A stretch of DNA of 64,000 bases, from assembly GCA_937944975.1 (NCBI GenBank), contig CALEBF010000002.1:62001-126000 (forward strand). Direction: 5' to 3'. Shown here piece by piece: positions 24,552-33,046 of the stretch. Each line of letters starts with the position of its first letter. The first letter of the stretch is position 1. A model generated the notes under the pieces. The model had not been told where the DNA came from, did not search any database, and saw only the letters and a list, made by a program, of their open reading frames with translations. This stretch comes from an uncultured Mycoplasmatota bacterium (GTDB lineage Bacteria > Bacillota_I > Bacilli_A > RF39 > UBA660). The position numbers were made by a program, and so were the translations under genes.

Positions 24552-26957
24552 ATGACAGGTGTTATGGAAGATACAGCATTAGAACTACAGGTAGTGAAGA
24601 GAAATGGAAAGAAAGTTGATTTTGATGGAACGAAAATAGCAATCGCTATTAAAAAGGGATTTGATAGTTTAATTCCATCAGAGGAAAATGCAACATTACA
24701 AGATATTGGATATAGTGAAAAAGATGTGAATAAAATCTATCATGCTGTGATGGAACGCATAAAAAAAGAATATAAAGATGAAGAGAAAATCAAGATTGAG
24801 ACGATTCAGGATATGATCGAGGATGAACTGCAAAAGAAAAATTATACAGATGTTTATGAATCATTTAAGGCATATCGTGAGCAGAGAAATCAATCACGTG
24901 AGTTATTCTCTGATAACAAAAGACTTCATAAGTTTTTAAAGAATATTGAAAGCTTAGGATTAAAGTCAGCACACGAAGAAAATACAAAGAGAGAAAATGC
25001 AAACGTCGATGGAGATACGGCAATGGGAACGATGCTTCAATATGGGGCTACAATTTCTAAAGAATTTACAAAAGCATATCTTATGAAACGTAAATACGCA
25101 GATGCTCACGATTCGGGAGCAATTCACATCCACGATATGGATTTTATGGCGATGGGAACAACGACTTGTTGTCAAATCGATTTAAATCGTTTATTCAAAG
25201 GTGGATTCTCAACAGGTCATGGGCATTTGAGAGAGCCAAATGATGTTATGTCTTATGCTGCACTTGCTGCCATTGCAATCCAAGCAAACCAAAATGATCA
25301 ACATGGTGGACAGGCAATCCCAGCATTCGATTATTATTTAGCTCCAGGTGTGTTAAAAACATTCAAAAAACAATTTAAACAAGTTGTAAATGATTATTTA
25401 GATTTAGAAGGGTTGAAACCTCTTGTTAGTATGGAACGTATCGCAAAAGATATTAGTAAATTAAATTCTATCGAGGTAGATATGGAAGAGTTTGATGTCT
25501 ATTCAAAAGGAAGTGAAAAGGTACATCATATTCTTTCTCTAGGGTATGAAAAAGCGGTTCAAAAGACCGATCGTATTACATATCAAGCAATGGAAGCATT
25601 TATTCATAATTTAAATACAATGCATTCAAGAGCAGGAGCTCAAGTTCCATTTTCAAGTATTAACTTTGGAACAGATACTTCTCCAGAGGGAAGAATGGTT
25701 ATGAAGAACTATTTACTTGCTTTAGATGCAGGATTAGGACATGGAGAAACTCCAATTTTCCCAATTTCAATTTTTAAAGTAAAAGAAGGGGTTAACTATA
25801 ATCCAGAAGATCCAAACTATGATTTATTTCACTTATCATGTGAAGTTTCTGCAAAGAGATTATTCCCAAATTTCTCATTTATCGATGCTCCGTTCAATTT
25901 ACAATATTATAAAGAAGGGGATTACAAGACAGAAGTTGGATACATGGGATGTCGTACACGTGTCATGGGAGATGTAACCGATCCAGATAATCAAGTAACG
26001 CCTGGACGTGGTAACTTATCATTTACGTCTATCAATCTTCCAAGACTTGGAATTAAACATGGTATTGTAACAAATGAAAAAGCTGACATGGATGGTTTCT
26101 TCGAAGAACTCGGAGAATATATGGAAATGGTGAAAGATCAATTATTGGAACGTTTTGAAATTCAATGTAGAAAACATGTTTACAATTTCCCATTTTTACT
26201 TGGACAGGGTGTTTGGACAGATGGAGAAAAGTTAAAGCCAAACGATCGCATTCGTAAGTTATTAAAACATGGTACGTTGACATTTGGATTTATCGGTCTT
26301 GCAGAATGTTTAAAGGCTTTAACTGGTAAACACCACGGAGAGAGTGAAGAATCTCAAAAACTAGGACTTGAAATTATAGGATTTATGCGCAAAAAAGCAG
26401 ATGAATATTCTGAAAAATACAATTTAAATTTCTCTGTTATCGCAACACCAGCAGAGGGATTATCTGGAAGATTTGTCAATATTGATAAAGCAATCTATGG
26501 TAAAATCAAAGGGGTTACAGATCGTGAATATTATACAAATTCATTCCATGTTCCAGTTTATTATAATATTTCAGCAGCTCGTAAGATTGAATTAGAAGCA
26601 CCATATCACGCACTTACAAATGGTGGACATATCACATACATTGAATTAGATGGAGATACTACAGAAAATGTAGAAGCATTTGAAAAAGTAATTCGTAAAA
26701 TGAAAGAGTCTGGAATTGGATATGGGGCAATCAATCATCCAGTTGATCGTGATCCAGTTTGTGGCTTTAATGGTGTAATTAACGATACTTGTCCAGGATG
26801 TGGTAGAAAAGAAGAAGATGATGAGGTTCATTTTGAAAGAATTCGTCGTATTACTGGATATCTTGTTGGAACAGTAGATCGCTTTAATAACGGAAAAAGA
26901 GCGGAAGAAAGAGATCGTGTAAAACACACGTTGAATGCAAGAAATGCAAAAAATTAG
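24552..26957 (+). CDS. nrdD: Anaerobic ribonucleoside-triphosphate reductase
   Basis: NrdD is the class III oxygen-sensitive reductase that makes deoxynucleotides from ribonucleotides. The 801-residue protein begins with an ATP-cone domain (VVKRNGKKVDFDGTKI, about residues 12-100), followed by the glycyl-radical catalytic domain. Near the C-terminus, cysteines in VCGFNG and CPGCGRK (about 736-750) belong to the zinc site, and RRITGYLVG (about 766-774) is the glycyl-radical loop. Length is in the family range. ATG 24552 follows GTAGGAGGAAATGTT. It overlaps nrdG by 23 bases. No oxygen-dependent reductase is in the window. Confidence 0.96.
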   Translation: MTGVMEDTALELQVVKRNGKKVDFDGTKIAIAIKKGFDSLIPSEENATLQDIGYSEKDVNKIYHAVMERIKKEYKDEEKIKIETIQDMIEDELQKKNYTDVYESFKAYREQRNQSRELFSDNKRLHKFLKNIESLGLKSAHEENTKRENANVDGDTAMGTMLQYGATISKEFTKAYLMKRKYADAHDSGAIHIHDMDFMAMGTTTCCQIDLNRLFKGGFSTGHGHLREPNDVMSYAALAAIAIQANQNDQHGGQAIPAFDYYLAPGVLKTFKKQFKQVVNDYLDLEGLKPLVSMERIAKDISKLNSIEVDMEEFDVYSKGSEKVHHILSLGYEKAVQKTDRITYQAMEAFIHNLNTMHSRAGAQVPFSSINFGTDTSPEGRMVMKNYLLALDAGLGHGETPIFPISIFKVKEGVNYNPEDPNYDLFHLSCEVSAKRLFPNFSFIDAPFNLQYYKEGDYKTEVGYMGCRTRVMGDVTDPDNQVTPGRGNLSFTSINLPRLGIKHGIVTNEKADMDGFFEELGEYMEMVKDQLLERFEIQCRKHVYNFPFLLGQGVWTDGEKLKPNDRIRKLLKHGTLTFGFIGLAECLKALTGKHHGESEESQKLGLEIIGFMRKKADEYSEKYNLNFSVIATPAEGLSGRFVNIDKAIYGKIKGVTDREYYTNSFHVPVYYNISAARKIELEAPYHALTNGGHITYIELDGDTTENVEAFEKVIRKMKESGIGYGAINHPVDRDPVCGFNGVINDTCPGCGRKEEDDEVHFERIRRITGYLVGTVDRFNNGKRAEERDRVKHTLNARNAKN

Positions 26958-27510
26958 ATTAGCAGGCGAATTACAGACTGATAGCATCGTCGATGGTCCA
27001 GGAATTCGTGCGGTCGTATGGACACAAGGTTGTGGACATCATTGCAAAGGATGCCATAATCCAGAAACATGGGACTTCAAAGGTGGAATGGAATGTGATG
27101 TCGATGATATCAAAAGACAATTAGAACAATTGGAAGATCATGATGGTATCACTCTTTCCGGAGGAGATCCGATGTTCCAAGCAAAAGCATGTTACGAAAT
27201 TGCAAAATATGCAAAAGAACTTGGTTTTAATGTTTGGTGTTATACAGGATTTACCTATGAACAATTGATGGTGATGAATGGTCGTGATCCATATATATTA
27301 AAGTTACTAGAACAATTGGATGTTTTAGTGGATGGAAAATTTGAATTAGCACAAAAGAGTCTTAATTTAAAGTTTAAGGGATCTCGTAATCAACGAATTA
27401 TCGATGTTCCTGCAAGCTTAGATGAAGGTAAAGTTGTTATTGTAGACAAGTACTGTGAAGAGAAAAAATGGTTACCAAAATACCAAAAACAAGAATTTTT
27501 ATACATTTAA
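26935..27510 (+). CDS. nrdG: Anaerobic NTP reductase activating enzyme
   Basis: NrdG is the radical-SAM enzyme that installs the glycyl radical on NrdD. The 191-residue protein shows the cluster motif CGHHCKGC (CX3CX2C, about residue 33), DGPGIRAVVWTQG before it and LSGGDPMFQ after it. The start lies inside the nrdD gene, so translation is coupled; an ATG nine bases later is also possible. The operon ends in a terminator. Confidence 0.95.
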   Translation: MQEMQKIRLAGELQTDSIVDGPGIRAVVWTQGCGHHCKGCHNPETWDFKGGMECDVDDIKRQLEQLEDHDGITLSGGDPMFQAKACYEIAKYAKELGFNVWCYTGFTYEQLMVMNGRDPYILKLLEQLDVLVDGKFELAQKSLNLKFKGSRNQRIIDVPASLDEGKVVIVDKYCEEKKWLPKYQKQEFLYI

Positions 27511-27540
27511 GAATTATAGTTGTTTGCTATAATTCTTTTT
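27510..27540 (+). terminator. Terminator of nrdDG
   Basis: AGAATTATAG and CTATAATTCT pair around a seven-base loop and are followed by TTTT. The next promoter overlaps it. Confidence 0.75.
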
Positions 27541-27548
27541 GTTATACT
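27520..27548 (+). promoter_or_regulatory. Promoter of the YgjV-like gene
   Basis: TTGTTT and TATACT are spaced by 17 bases with an extended -10 (TGT). The -35 box lies in the loop of the preceding terminator. Confidence 0.5.
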
Positions 27549-27570
27549 ATAAAAAAAAGTAGGTGATCGT

Positions 27571-28085
27571 ATGGATATTTATTTTGTAATTGCACAATGT
27601 ATAGGTGGATTGCTTTATTTATTTTAGTTTTGAGTCTTCAAAAAAACGAGAAAGAAAAACTTCTGAAATATCAAGTTTTATCTAGTCTATTATATGCGTT
27701 ACAATATTTATTTTTAAATGCGCTAACAGGATGTTTTATGAATCTTGCATGCATGTGTCGGAATTTTATTTTTTATCAATATCAAGATCGAAAAGTTCCA
27801 TTTTACTGGCTTATGATTACATTATTTTTTATGGTGGGATTATCTTTGGTGTCATATCAGGGAATTATTAGTTTGTTTCCTATGCTTGCCGTTGTTTTAT
27901 ATAGTATCGCATTATGGTATGGAAATGTAAGTATCATCCGAGTGGTGGAAGTTGTATCTTGCTCTTTTTTTGTTATTTATAATATTGTTGTACTTGCTAT
28001 TATGGGATTGATTGCAACAATAATTGAATTAGTCGCCGCATTGTGGGCGATTTATCGATTTGATATTCGAAATAAAAAAGCTTGA
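27571..28085 (+). pseudogene. Frameshifted YgjV-like inner membrane protein
   Basis: ATG 27571 follows GTAGGTGATCGT and encodes MDIYFVIAQCIGG before running to a stop 18 codons in. A frame shifted by one base continues with ALFILVLSLQKNEKEKLLKY and four to five more hydrophobic helices to the stop at 28085. Joined, the two parts give about 170 residues that match the YgjV/Imp membrane family, which has no defined role. Adding one A after position 27609 restores the frame. Either the gene is broken or one base is missing from the assembly. Confidence 0.7.
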
Positions 28086-28112
28086 CTTAAACCTCACTTT
28101 AAGGAGTAAAAT
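28082..28112 (+). promoter_or_regulatory. MerR-type promoter with 19-base spacer
   Basis: TTGACT (28082-28087) and TAAAAT (28107-28112) are separated by 19 bases, the long spacing typical of MerR-family-activated promoters. A dyad, CTTAAA at 28086 and CTTTAAG at 28097-28103, lies on the spacer with the 7-4-7 layout known for AdhR/NmlR-like regulators. No merR-type gene is in the window. Confidence 0.55.
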
Positions 28113-28140
28113 AAAAATGTAATAAAGGAAAGGTGATAAA

Positions 28141-28467
28141 ATGGAAAAACAAACAGCAGGGAGAGATCAATTAGGAACGTTTGCTCCGAAATTTGCAGAA
28201 TTAAACGATGATGTTTTATTTGGGGAGGTATGGAGCAGAGAAGATAAATTATCTTTAAGAGATCGATCTTTAATAACAGTTGTTGCCTTAATGAGCAAAG
28301 GAATCTTAGGTTCTAGTTTAAAATATCATATTATGAATGCTAAGAAAAATGGAATTACGAAAGAAGAGATGGCAGAGGTTTTAACACATGTTGCATTCTA
28401 TGCAGGATGGCCAAATGCCTGGGCTGTTTTTAGAATGGCAAAAGAAGTTTATGAAGGTGAGCAATAA
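28141..28467 (+). CDS. Carboxymuconolactone decarboxylase family protein
   Basis: The 108-residue product matches the CMD/AhpD-like fold in its order of helices: LRDRSLITVVALMSKG (about residue 42), LKYHIMNAKKNGITKEEMAEVLTHVAFYAGWPNAWA (about 64-97). The redox CxxC of AhpD is absent, so it is of the decarboxylase-like or unknown-function type. The start follows AAAGGAAAGGTGATAAA. It is first after the MerR-type promoter; Nudix, flavodoxin, cupin and ASCH genes follow closely, which suggests a stress-induced operon. Confidence 0.88.
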   Translation: MEKQTAGRDQLGTFAPKFAELNDDVLFGEVWSREDKLSLRDRSLITVVALMSKGILGSSLKYHIMNAKKNGITKEEMAEVLTHVAFYAGWPNAWAVFRMAKEVYEGEQ

Positions 28468-28470
28468 TTC

Positions 28471-28929
28471 ATGAAAAGAAGCGCCGGTATCTTGTTGTAC
28501 AAAAAAGAAAATAACGAAATATTTGTTTTGTTAGCCCATTTTGGTGGACCGTACTGGCAAAATAAAGAAATCGGTGGATGGTCTTTACAAAAAGGGGTTG
28601 TGGAAGAATGCGAAAAAATTCTTACTGCGGCAAGAAGAGAAGTAGCAGAGGAAACGAACTTGAAGATTTCAGATGAGATTTTCTATTTGGCTTCTAAAAA
28701 AATATCGAGGAAGAAATTGGTCATCATGTTCTATTCATATTTTGATGGCGACCTCTCTAATTTTAAGAGCAATACATTTTGGTTGGAATGGCCAAAACAT
28801 TCTGGTCAACTTGTAGAGTTTCCTGAGATGGATCAAATTAGATGGTTTTCTCTTCGTGAGGCAAAGAAGTATATTCACCCAACTCAACGCTTCTTTTTAG
28901 AAAGATTAGAAGAAAAATTACAGGTATAA
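28471..28929 (+). CDS. Nudix hydrolase
   Basis: The 152-residue protein has a full Nudix box, GVVEECEKILTAARREVAEETN (about residues 39-60), with the REVAEE metal-binding core. The opening SAGILLYKK, WSLQKG and the closing FPEMDQIRWFSLREAKKYIHPTQRFFLERL match the COG4119 group of predicted NTP pyrophosphohydrolases. The exact nucleotide substrate is unknown. It starts three bases after the preceding stop. Confidence 0.9.
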   Translation: MKRSAGILLYKKENNEIFVLLAHFGGPYWQNKEIGGWSLQKGVVEECEKILTAARREVAEETNLKISDEIFYLASKKISRKKLVIMFYSYFDGDLSNFKSNTFWLEWPKHSGQLVEFPEMDQIRWFSLREAKKYIHPTQRFFLERLEEKLQV

Positions 28930-28941
28930 AAAGGAATGTAT

Positions 28942-29433
28942 ATGACAGAGACATTAGTTATTTATTATAGTTATACTGGGAACAGTAAAAAAGTTGCAAA
29001 TTATGTAAAGGAAAAACTAGGTGCTGATATTTTAGAATTAGAGCCAAAAATTCCGTTTTCTGATGATTATGATGCAGTTGTGGAAGAGTGGCAAAACAAT
29101 GACATCAAACGTGATGTTGAAATTAAAGATGTAACTGTCAACTTATCACAATATTCGAAAATCGTTTTGATTACTTGTACTTGGTGGTATGGAATCGGTC
29201 CAGTCATGAAGAAGTTTTTGAAAGAGTATGATTTATCTTCTAAAGATGTCATTGTTGCTAGTAGCAATGCTGGTTGGTAAGGACATAGTTTTAAAGATTA
29301 TGAGTCATTATTACCAAATTCACATATCAAAGGAGAACTTAATTGGGTATTTTCAGCAGATGAAAACGAGCGAGATAAGATGGTAACTTCCCAAAATGAA
29401 GTTGATGCTTGGATAGAAAAGTTAAATAGTTAG
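28942..29433 (+). pseudogene. Flavodoxin interrupted by an in-frame TAA
   Basis: ATG 28942 is preferred over ATG 28936 because AAAGGA lies seven bases before it. The product begins TLVIYYSYTGNSKKVA, the FMN phosphate-binding loop of flavodoxins, and continues to SSNAGW, where TAA at 29278-29280 interrupts. The same frame then runs on to 29433 with GHSFKDYESLLPNSHIKGEL, the expected end of this flavodoxin group. Without the TAA the protein would be 163 residues. A TTA leucine codon changed by one base would explain the stop. The FMN-binding half is encoded before the stop, so a truncated protein might be made. Confidence 0.75.
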
Positions 29434-29444
29434 GAGAGAACAAA

Positions 29445-29876
29445 ATGAGCGAAAAAGAATTTGAAAAAGAAAATGTATTTGGATTAGGAAATCCAAATAA
29501 TGCTTTTGCACAATATTTTATAGGTCAAAGTTATTTAAATCCCTTAACTGATCCCAATAAAACAAACGTGTTTTTAGCGAATGTTACTTTTGAACCAGGA
29601 TGTAGAAATAACTGGCATATTCATCATGCGAAAAGTGGTGGTGGACAACTTCTAATCTGCACTGCTGGATATGGTTGGTATCAAGAAGAAGGAAAAGAAG
29701 CACAGAGCTTAAAGCCAGGAGATGTCGTAACAATACCAGCAAATGTAAAACATTGGCATGGTGCAAAGAAAGATTCTTGGTTTAGTCATATTGCTGTAGA
29801 AGTACCAGGGGAAGATACAGAAAACGAATGGTGTGAAGCAATATCTGACGAAGAATACAGCAAATTGGGAAATTAG
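29445..29876 (+). CDS. Cupin-domain protein
   Basis: The 143-residue single-domain cupin has metal-ligand motifs NWHIHHAKSGGGQ (about residues 56-68) and KHWHGAKKD (about 103), with PGDVVTIPANV between them. Small cupins of this type commonly travel with carboxymuconolactone decarboxylase and flavodoxin genes, as here. The reaction is unknown. The start follows TAGGAGAGAACAAA, 12 bases after the end of the broken flavodoxin. Confidence 0.9.
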   Translation: MSEKEFEKENVFGLGNPNNAFAQYFIGQSYLNPLTDPNKTNVFLANVTFEPGCRNNWHIHHAKSGGGQLLICTAGYGWYQEEGKEAQSLKPGDVVTIPANVKHWHGAKKDSWFSHIAVEVPGEDTENEWCEAISDEEYSKLGN

Positions 29877-29890
29877 TTATGCAGGAAAAT

Positions 29891-30232
29891 ATGATTACTT
29901 ATAAAATTTACAAAAATGTTTATGATGAGATGGTATCTGGAAAGAAAAATGTTGAAATTAGATTATTAAATGAAAAGTCTCAAAAGATAAAAATTGGAGA
30001 TAAGATTACATTTCAAGTGGTGGATAGTGACTTGTCTTTGATTGTGGAAGTAACGAATAAATATATTTATTCTAATGTTGATGAATTATGGGAAGAGAAA
30101 GCAATTGTTTCAAATAATACATTAAATTATACGAAAGAAGAATTTGCTTGTGCTTTATATGAAATATTTGGTAAAGATAAAGTCGTTAGCTCAAAAATCG
30201 TCGGAATAGAATTTAAGATTTTAAAAAAATAA
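29891..30232 (+). CDS. ASCH-domain protein
   Basis: The 113-residue product has the ASCH fold pattern: an opening strand and helix YKIYKNVYDEMVSGKKNVEIRL (a GKK-x-E-x-R motif at about residues 16-23), then IKIGDKITF. ASCH domains bind RNA or modified nucleosides. ATG 29891 is chosen because AGGA lies five bases before it; an in-frame ATG at 29879 is possible. It is the last gene of the cluster that begins at the MerR-type promoter. Confidence 0.8.
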   Translation: MITYKIYKNVYDEMVSGKKNVEIRLLNEKSQKIKIGDKITFQVVDSDLSLIVEVTNKYIYSNVDELWEEKAIVSNNTLNYTKEEFACALYEIFGKDKVVSSKIVGIEFKILKK

Positions 30233-30350
30233 TTTATTTCTAATGAAAACATTTCATGATATTAAGAGAGTGTGAAGAAATTATATTACATGAAACTATG
30301 TAATCATAAGGTAAAATATCATTTCGTTATTATATAGAAAGGAAGATAAA

Positions 30351-31241
30351 ATGGAAAAATCAAAAGTATATTTTATTCGAGAGATTACTCCCGAAAATAT
30401 TATTAAAGCATATGAAGCTTTAGGTAAAAATTTAGAAGGAAACGTCGCTGTTAAAATGCACTCTGGGGAACAGGGAAATCAAAATTATTTGAGACCAGAG
30501 TTTGTTCAAGATGTGGTTCGTCATGTAAATGGAACGGTCGTAGAGTGTAATACGGCATATGAAGGCGCTAGAAATTCTACGGAAAAGCATAAAAAGTTAA
30601 TCGAGGAACATGAATGGAATAAATATTTTCCATTTGATTTATTAGATGCAGAAGGGCCGGATATGGAACTTGAGATTCCAAATGGTAAGGTATTAAAGAA
30701 AAATTATGTAGGAAAGAATTTAGCAAACTACAATGCCTTATTTGTTTTATCTCACTTTAAGGGACACGCCATGGGTGGATATGGTGGAGCTTTAAAACAA
30801 CTTTCTATCGGTTGCGCATCCTCAAGGGGAAAGACGTTAATTCATACGGCAGGTGTGACAGATGATCAAAAGATACTATTCCAAAATTTACCGGATCAGG
30901 ATAGATTCTTAGAAGCTATGGCAGATGCAGCAAAGTCTGTCGTCGATTATTTCAAAGGAAATGCCGTTTATATCAATGTTATGAAAAATATCTCAGTCGA
31001 TTGTGACTGTGATGCGCATGCATCTGCACCGTGTATGAAAGATATTGGAATTTTAGCAAGTCTCGATCCTGTTGCAGTCGATCAAGCTTGTCTAGATTTA
31101 GTGTATCAGTCAAATGATCCTGGAAAAGATAAATTGATCGAAAGAATTGAATCTCGCCACGGAGTGCACACGATTGAAAGTGCCTATGACCTTGGTGTTG
31201 GAAATAGAGAATATGAACTAATTCAGATAGATGAAAAATAA
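30351..31241 (+). CDS. DUF362 domain protein
   Basis: The 296-residue protein matches DUF362: VAVKMHSGEQGNQNYLRPEFV, VLSHFKGHAMGGYGGALKQLSIGCAS, and SVDCDCDAHASAPCMKDIGILASLDPVAVDQACLDLV. The four clustered cysteines near residues 222-232 could bind a metal, but no ferredoxin domain is attached as in some relatives. The role is unknown; the family is common in anaerobes. A TAAAAT box and a 7-bp inverted repeat (30285-30304) lie upstream, and ATG 30351 follows AAAGGAAGATAAA. A terminator follows. Confidence 0.88.
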   Translation: MEKSKVYFIREITPENIIKAYEALGKNLEGNVAVKMHSGEQGNQNYLRPEFVQDVVRHVNGTVVECNTAYEGARNSTEKHKKLIEEHEWNKYFPFDLLDAEGPDMELEIPNGKVLKKNYVGKNLANYNALFVLSHFKGHAMGGYGGALKQLSIGCASSRGKTLIHTAGVTDDQKILFQNLPDQDRFLEAMADAAKSVVDYFKGNAVYINVMKNISVDCDCDAHASAPCMKDIGILASLDPVAVDQACLDLVYQSNDPGKDKLIERIESRHGVHTIESAYDLGVGNREYELIQIDEK

Positions 31242-31264
31242 GAAAGTGTTTGCTTTCTTTTTTC
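31239..31264 (+). terminator. Intrinsic terminator
   Basis: AAGAAAG and CTTTCTT pair around a six-base loop and are followed by T. Confidence 0.65.
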
Positions 31265-31294
31265 TTTTATATGGAACACATTTCTGACTTTTGA

Positions 31295-31323
31295 TTGACT
31301 TCTCCCACAATTCATATTACAAT
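31295..31323 (+). promoter_or_regulatory. Promoter of rny
   Basis: TTGACT and TACAAT are spaced by 17 bases, 55 bases before the start codon. Confidence 0.65.
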
Positions 31324-31377
31324 GATATTAGGTGAAATCATAAGTATTTTACTTAGTATATATATTGGAGGGAAGAT

Positions 31378-32931
31378 ATGGAACAGATAGCGGTTTCCAT
31401 TTTACTTGTCCTCCTTGGACTTTTTGTTGGAGTCATACTAGTGATTCTAATTAATTATCTTAAGGGTAATTTAGCTGCAAAAAAAGTAGAGGCTTTATTA
31501 GAACGCGCCAAGAAAGATGCCGATAAGGTAAAAAGAGATTACTTATTAGAAGCAAAAGAAGAGGCGCATCGTTTAAAAAGAGAAACAGAAAAAGAAATCA
31601 AAGAGAAAAAAAATGAAATGAAAGAATCAGAAGATCGTTTGCTTGCACGTGAAAATAACATGGATCGTAGGGATCAGACGTTACAGAATCGTGAGCAAAT
31701 GTTAGAAGATAAAGAAAATCATTTAATTCAAAAACAAAAAGATATCCAAGATGAACAAGCGAAAGTGGAAGAGATTAAGAAAGAACAAATTCAACTATTA
31801 GAAAGCATTGCAGGATTTTCAAAGAATCAAGCTCGCGAGCTTGTCCTTAAAAAAGTAGAGGATATGATGAGTTTAGAAATTGCAGCACTCATCAAGGATC
31901 GAGAAGCTGAAGCAAAGTTAGAAGTTGATAAAAAATCGAAAGATATGTTAGTATCTTGTATGCAGAAATATGCATCAGATGTGGCCAATGAACAGACTGT
32001 CACAGTCGTTAATTTACCAAGTGACGATATGAAGGGACGAATCATTGGACGTGAAGGAAGAAATATTCGTACGATCGAAGCAGTAACAGGAGTTGATCTC
32101 ATTATCGATGATACTCCTGAGGCAATAGTCCTTTCTAGTTTTGATCCACTACGTCGAGAAATTGCTCGCGTTACGTTAGAAACATTAATTAAAGATGGAA
32201 GAATTCATCCTACGAGAATCGAAGAAGTGTACGATAAAGTGAGCAAGGATATGAATGCTAAGATTTTAGAATATGGTAACAATGCGTTATTCGAACTTGG
32301 AATTACTAAAATGGATCCAGAACTTGTAGAATTAGTTGGTAAACTTCACTTTAGAACAAGCTATGGACAGAACGCATTACAACATTCTATCGAAGTAGCT
32401 AGTTTATCAGGATTATTAGCTGCTGAACTAGGAGAAAATGTCAATTTAGCAAAACGTGCTGGACTTCTTCACGATATTGGAAAATCTATCGATCATGAAG
32501 TAGAGGGAAGTCACGTAGAATTAGGAGCGGACTTAGCACGTAAATTTCATGAGAATGATACTGTGTTAAATGCGATTGAATCGCATCATGGCGATCATCC
32601 AGCAACGACGATCATATCAGAGATTGTAGCGATAGCAGATACTCTTTCGGCATCGCGGCCTGGAGCTAGAAACGACTCATTAGAAAATTACGTAAAACGT
32701 TTACAAGAGTTAGAGGCAATTGCAAATGATATGGATGGTATCGAAAAGACATTTGCTGTACAGGCGGGACGAGAACTACGCGTCATCGTAAAACCTGAAG
32801 AGATCGATGATCTTGGCAGCTATAAGGTGGCACGCGATATTAAAAATAAAATCGAAGAACAGATGCAGTACCCGGGAACGATTAAGGTTACTGTCATTCG
32901 TGAAACGAGAGCGACAGAGGAAGCAAAATAG
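31378..32931 (+). CDS. rny: Ribonuclease Y
   Basis: RNase Y is the membrane-bound endonuclease that starts mRNA decay in Bacilli. The 517-residue protein has an N-terminal transmembrane helix (about residues 5-27), a long charged coiled coil (about 30-150), a KH domain ([27 protein letters not shown], about 216-245) and an HD domain ([14 protein letters not shown] at about 361, ESHHGD at about 400). All expected parts are present at normal length. The start follows TGGAGGGAAGAT. It is a single-gene unit. Confidence 0.97.
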   Translation: MEQIAVSILLVLLGLFVGVILVILINYLKGNLAAKKVEALLERAKKDADKVKRDYLLEAKEEAHRLKRETEKEIKEKKNEMKESEDRLLARENNMDRRDQTLQNREQMLEDKENHLIQKQKDIQDEQAKVEEIKKEQIQLLESIAGFSKNQARELVLKKVEDMMSLEIAALIKDREAEAKLEVDKKSKDMLVSCMQKYASDVANEQTVTVVNLPSDDMKGRIIGREGRNIRTIEAVTGVDLIIDDTPEAIVLSSFDPLRREIARVTLETLIKDGRIHPTRIEEVYDKVSKDMNAKILEYGNNALFELGITKMDPELVELVGKLHFRTSYGQNALQHSIEVASLSGLLAAELGENVNLAKRAGLLHDIGKSIDHEVEGSHVELGADLARKFHENDTVLNAIESHHGDHPATTIISEIVAIADTLSASRPGARNDSLENYVKRLQELEAIANDMDGIEKTFAVQAGRELRVIVKPEEIDDLGSYKVARDIKNKIEEQMQYPGTIKVTVIRETRATEEAK

Positions 32932-32944
32932 TTTGCTTCTTTTT
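32920..32944 (+). terminator. Terminator of rny
   Basis: GAAGCAAA and TTTGCTTC pair around a short loop and are followed by five T. The stem includes the rny stop codon. Confidence 0.7.
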
Positions 32945-33012
32945 GCATGAAACGTATTTGCGCCCAGTTTTTGTTGCTTTTAAACAAAGGGCGACTTTTT
33001 TCGATAATTTAG

Positions 33013-33021
33013 TGTTATTCT
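33013..33021 (+). promoter_or_regulatory. Extended -10 promoter of the Spo0A-like gene
   Basis: TGTTATTCT lies 25 bases before the start codon. No clear -35 box is visible. Confidence 0.4.
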
Positions 33022-33046
33022 AGAAGAGTGGATAAAGGGGGATTTT

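Noticed and set aside
27571..27627. An 18-residue separate peptide before the YgjV-like frame
   Set aside because: Its sequence is the missing N-terminus of the following frame, so a frameshift explains it.
29278..29280. Stop-codon recoding in the flavodoxin gene
   Set aside because: The codon is TAA, which is not recoded for selenocysteine or pyrrolysine, and no recoding element follows.
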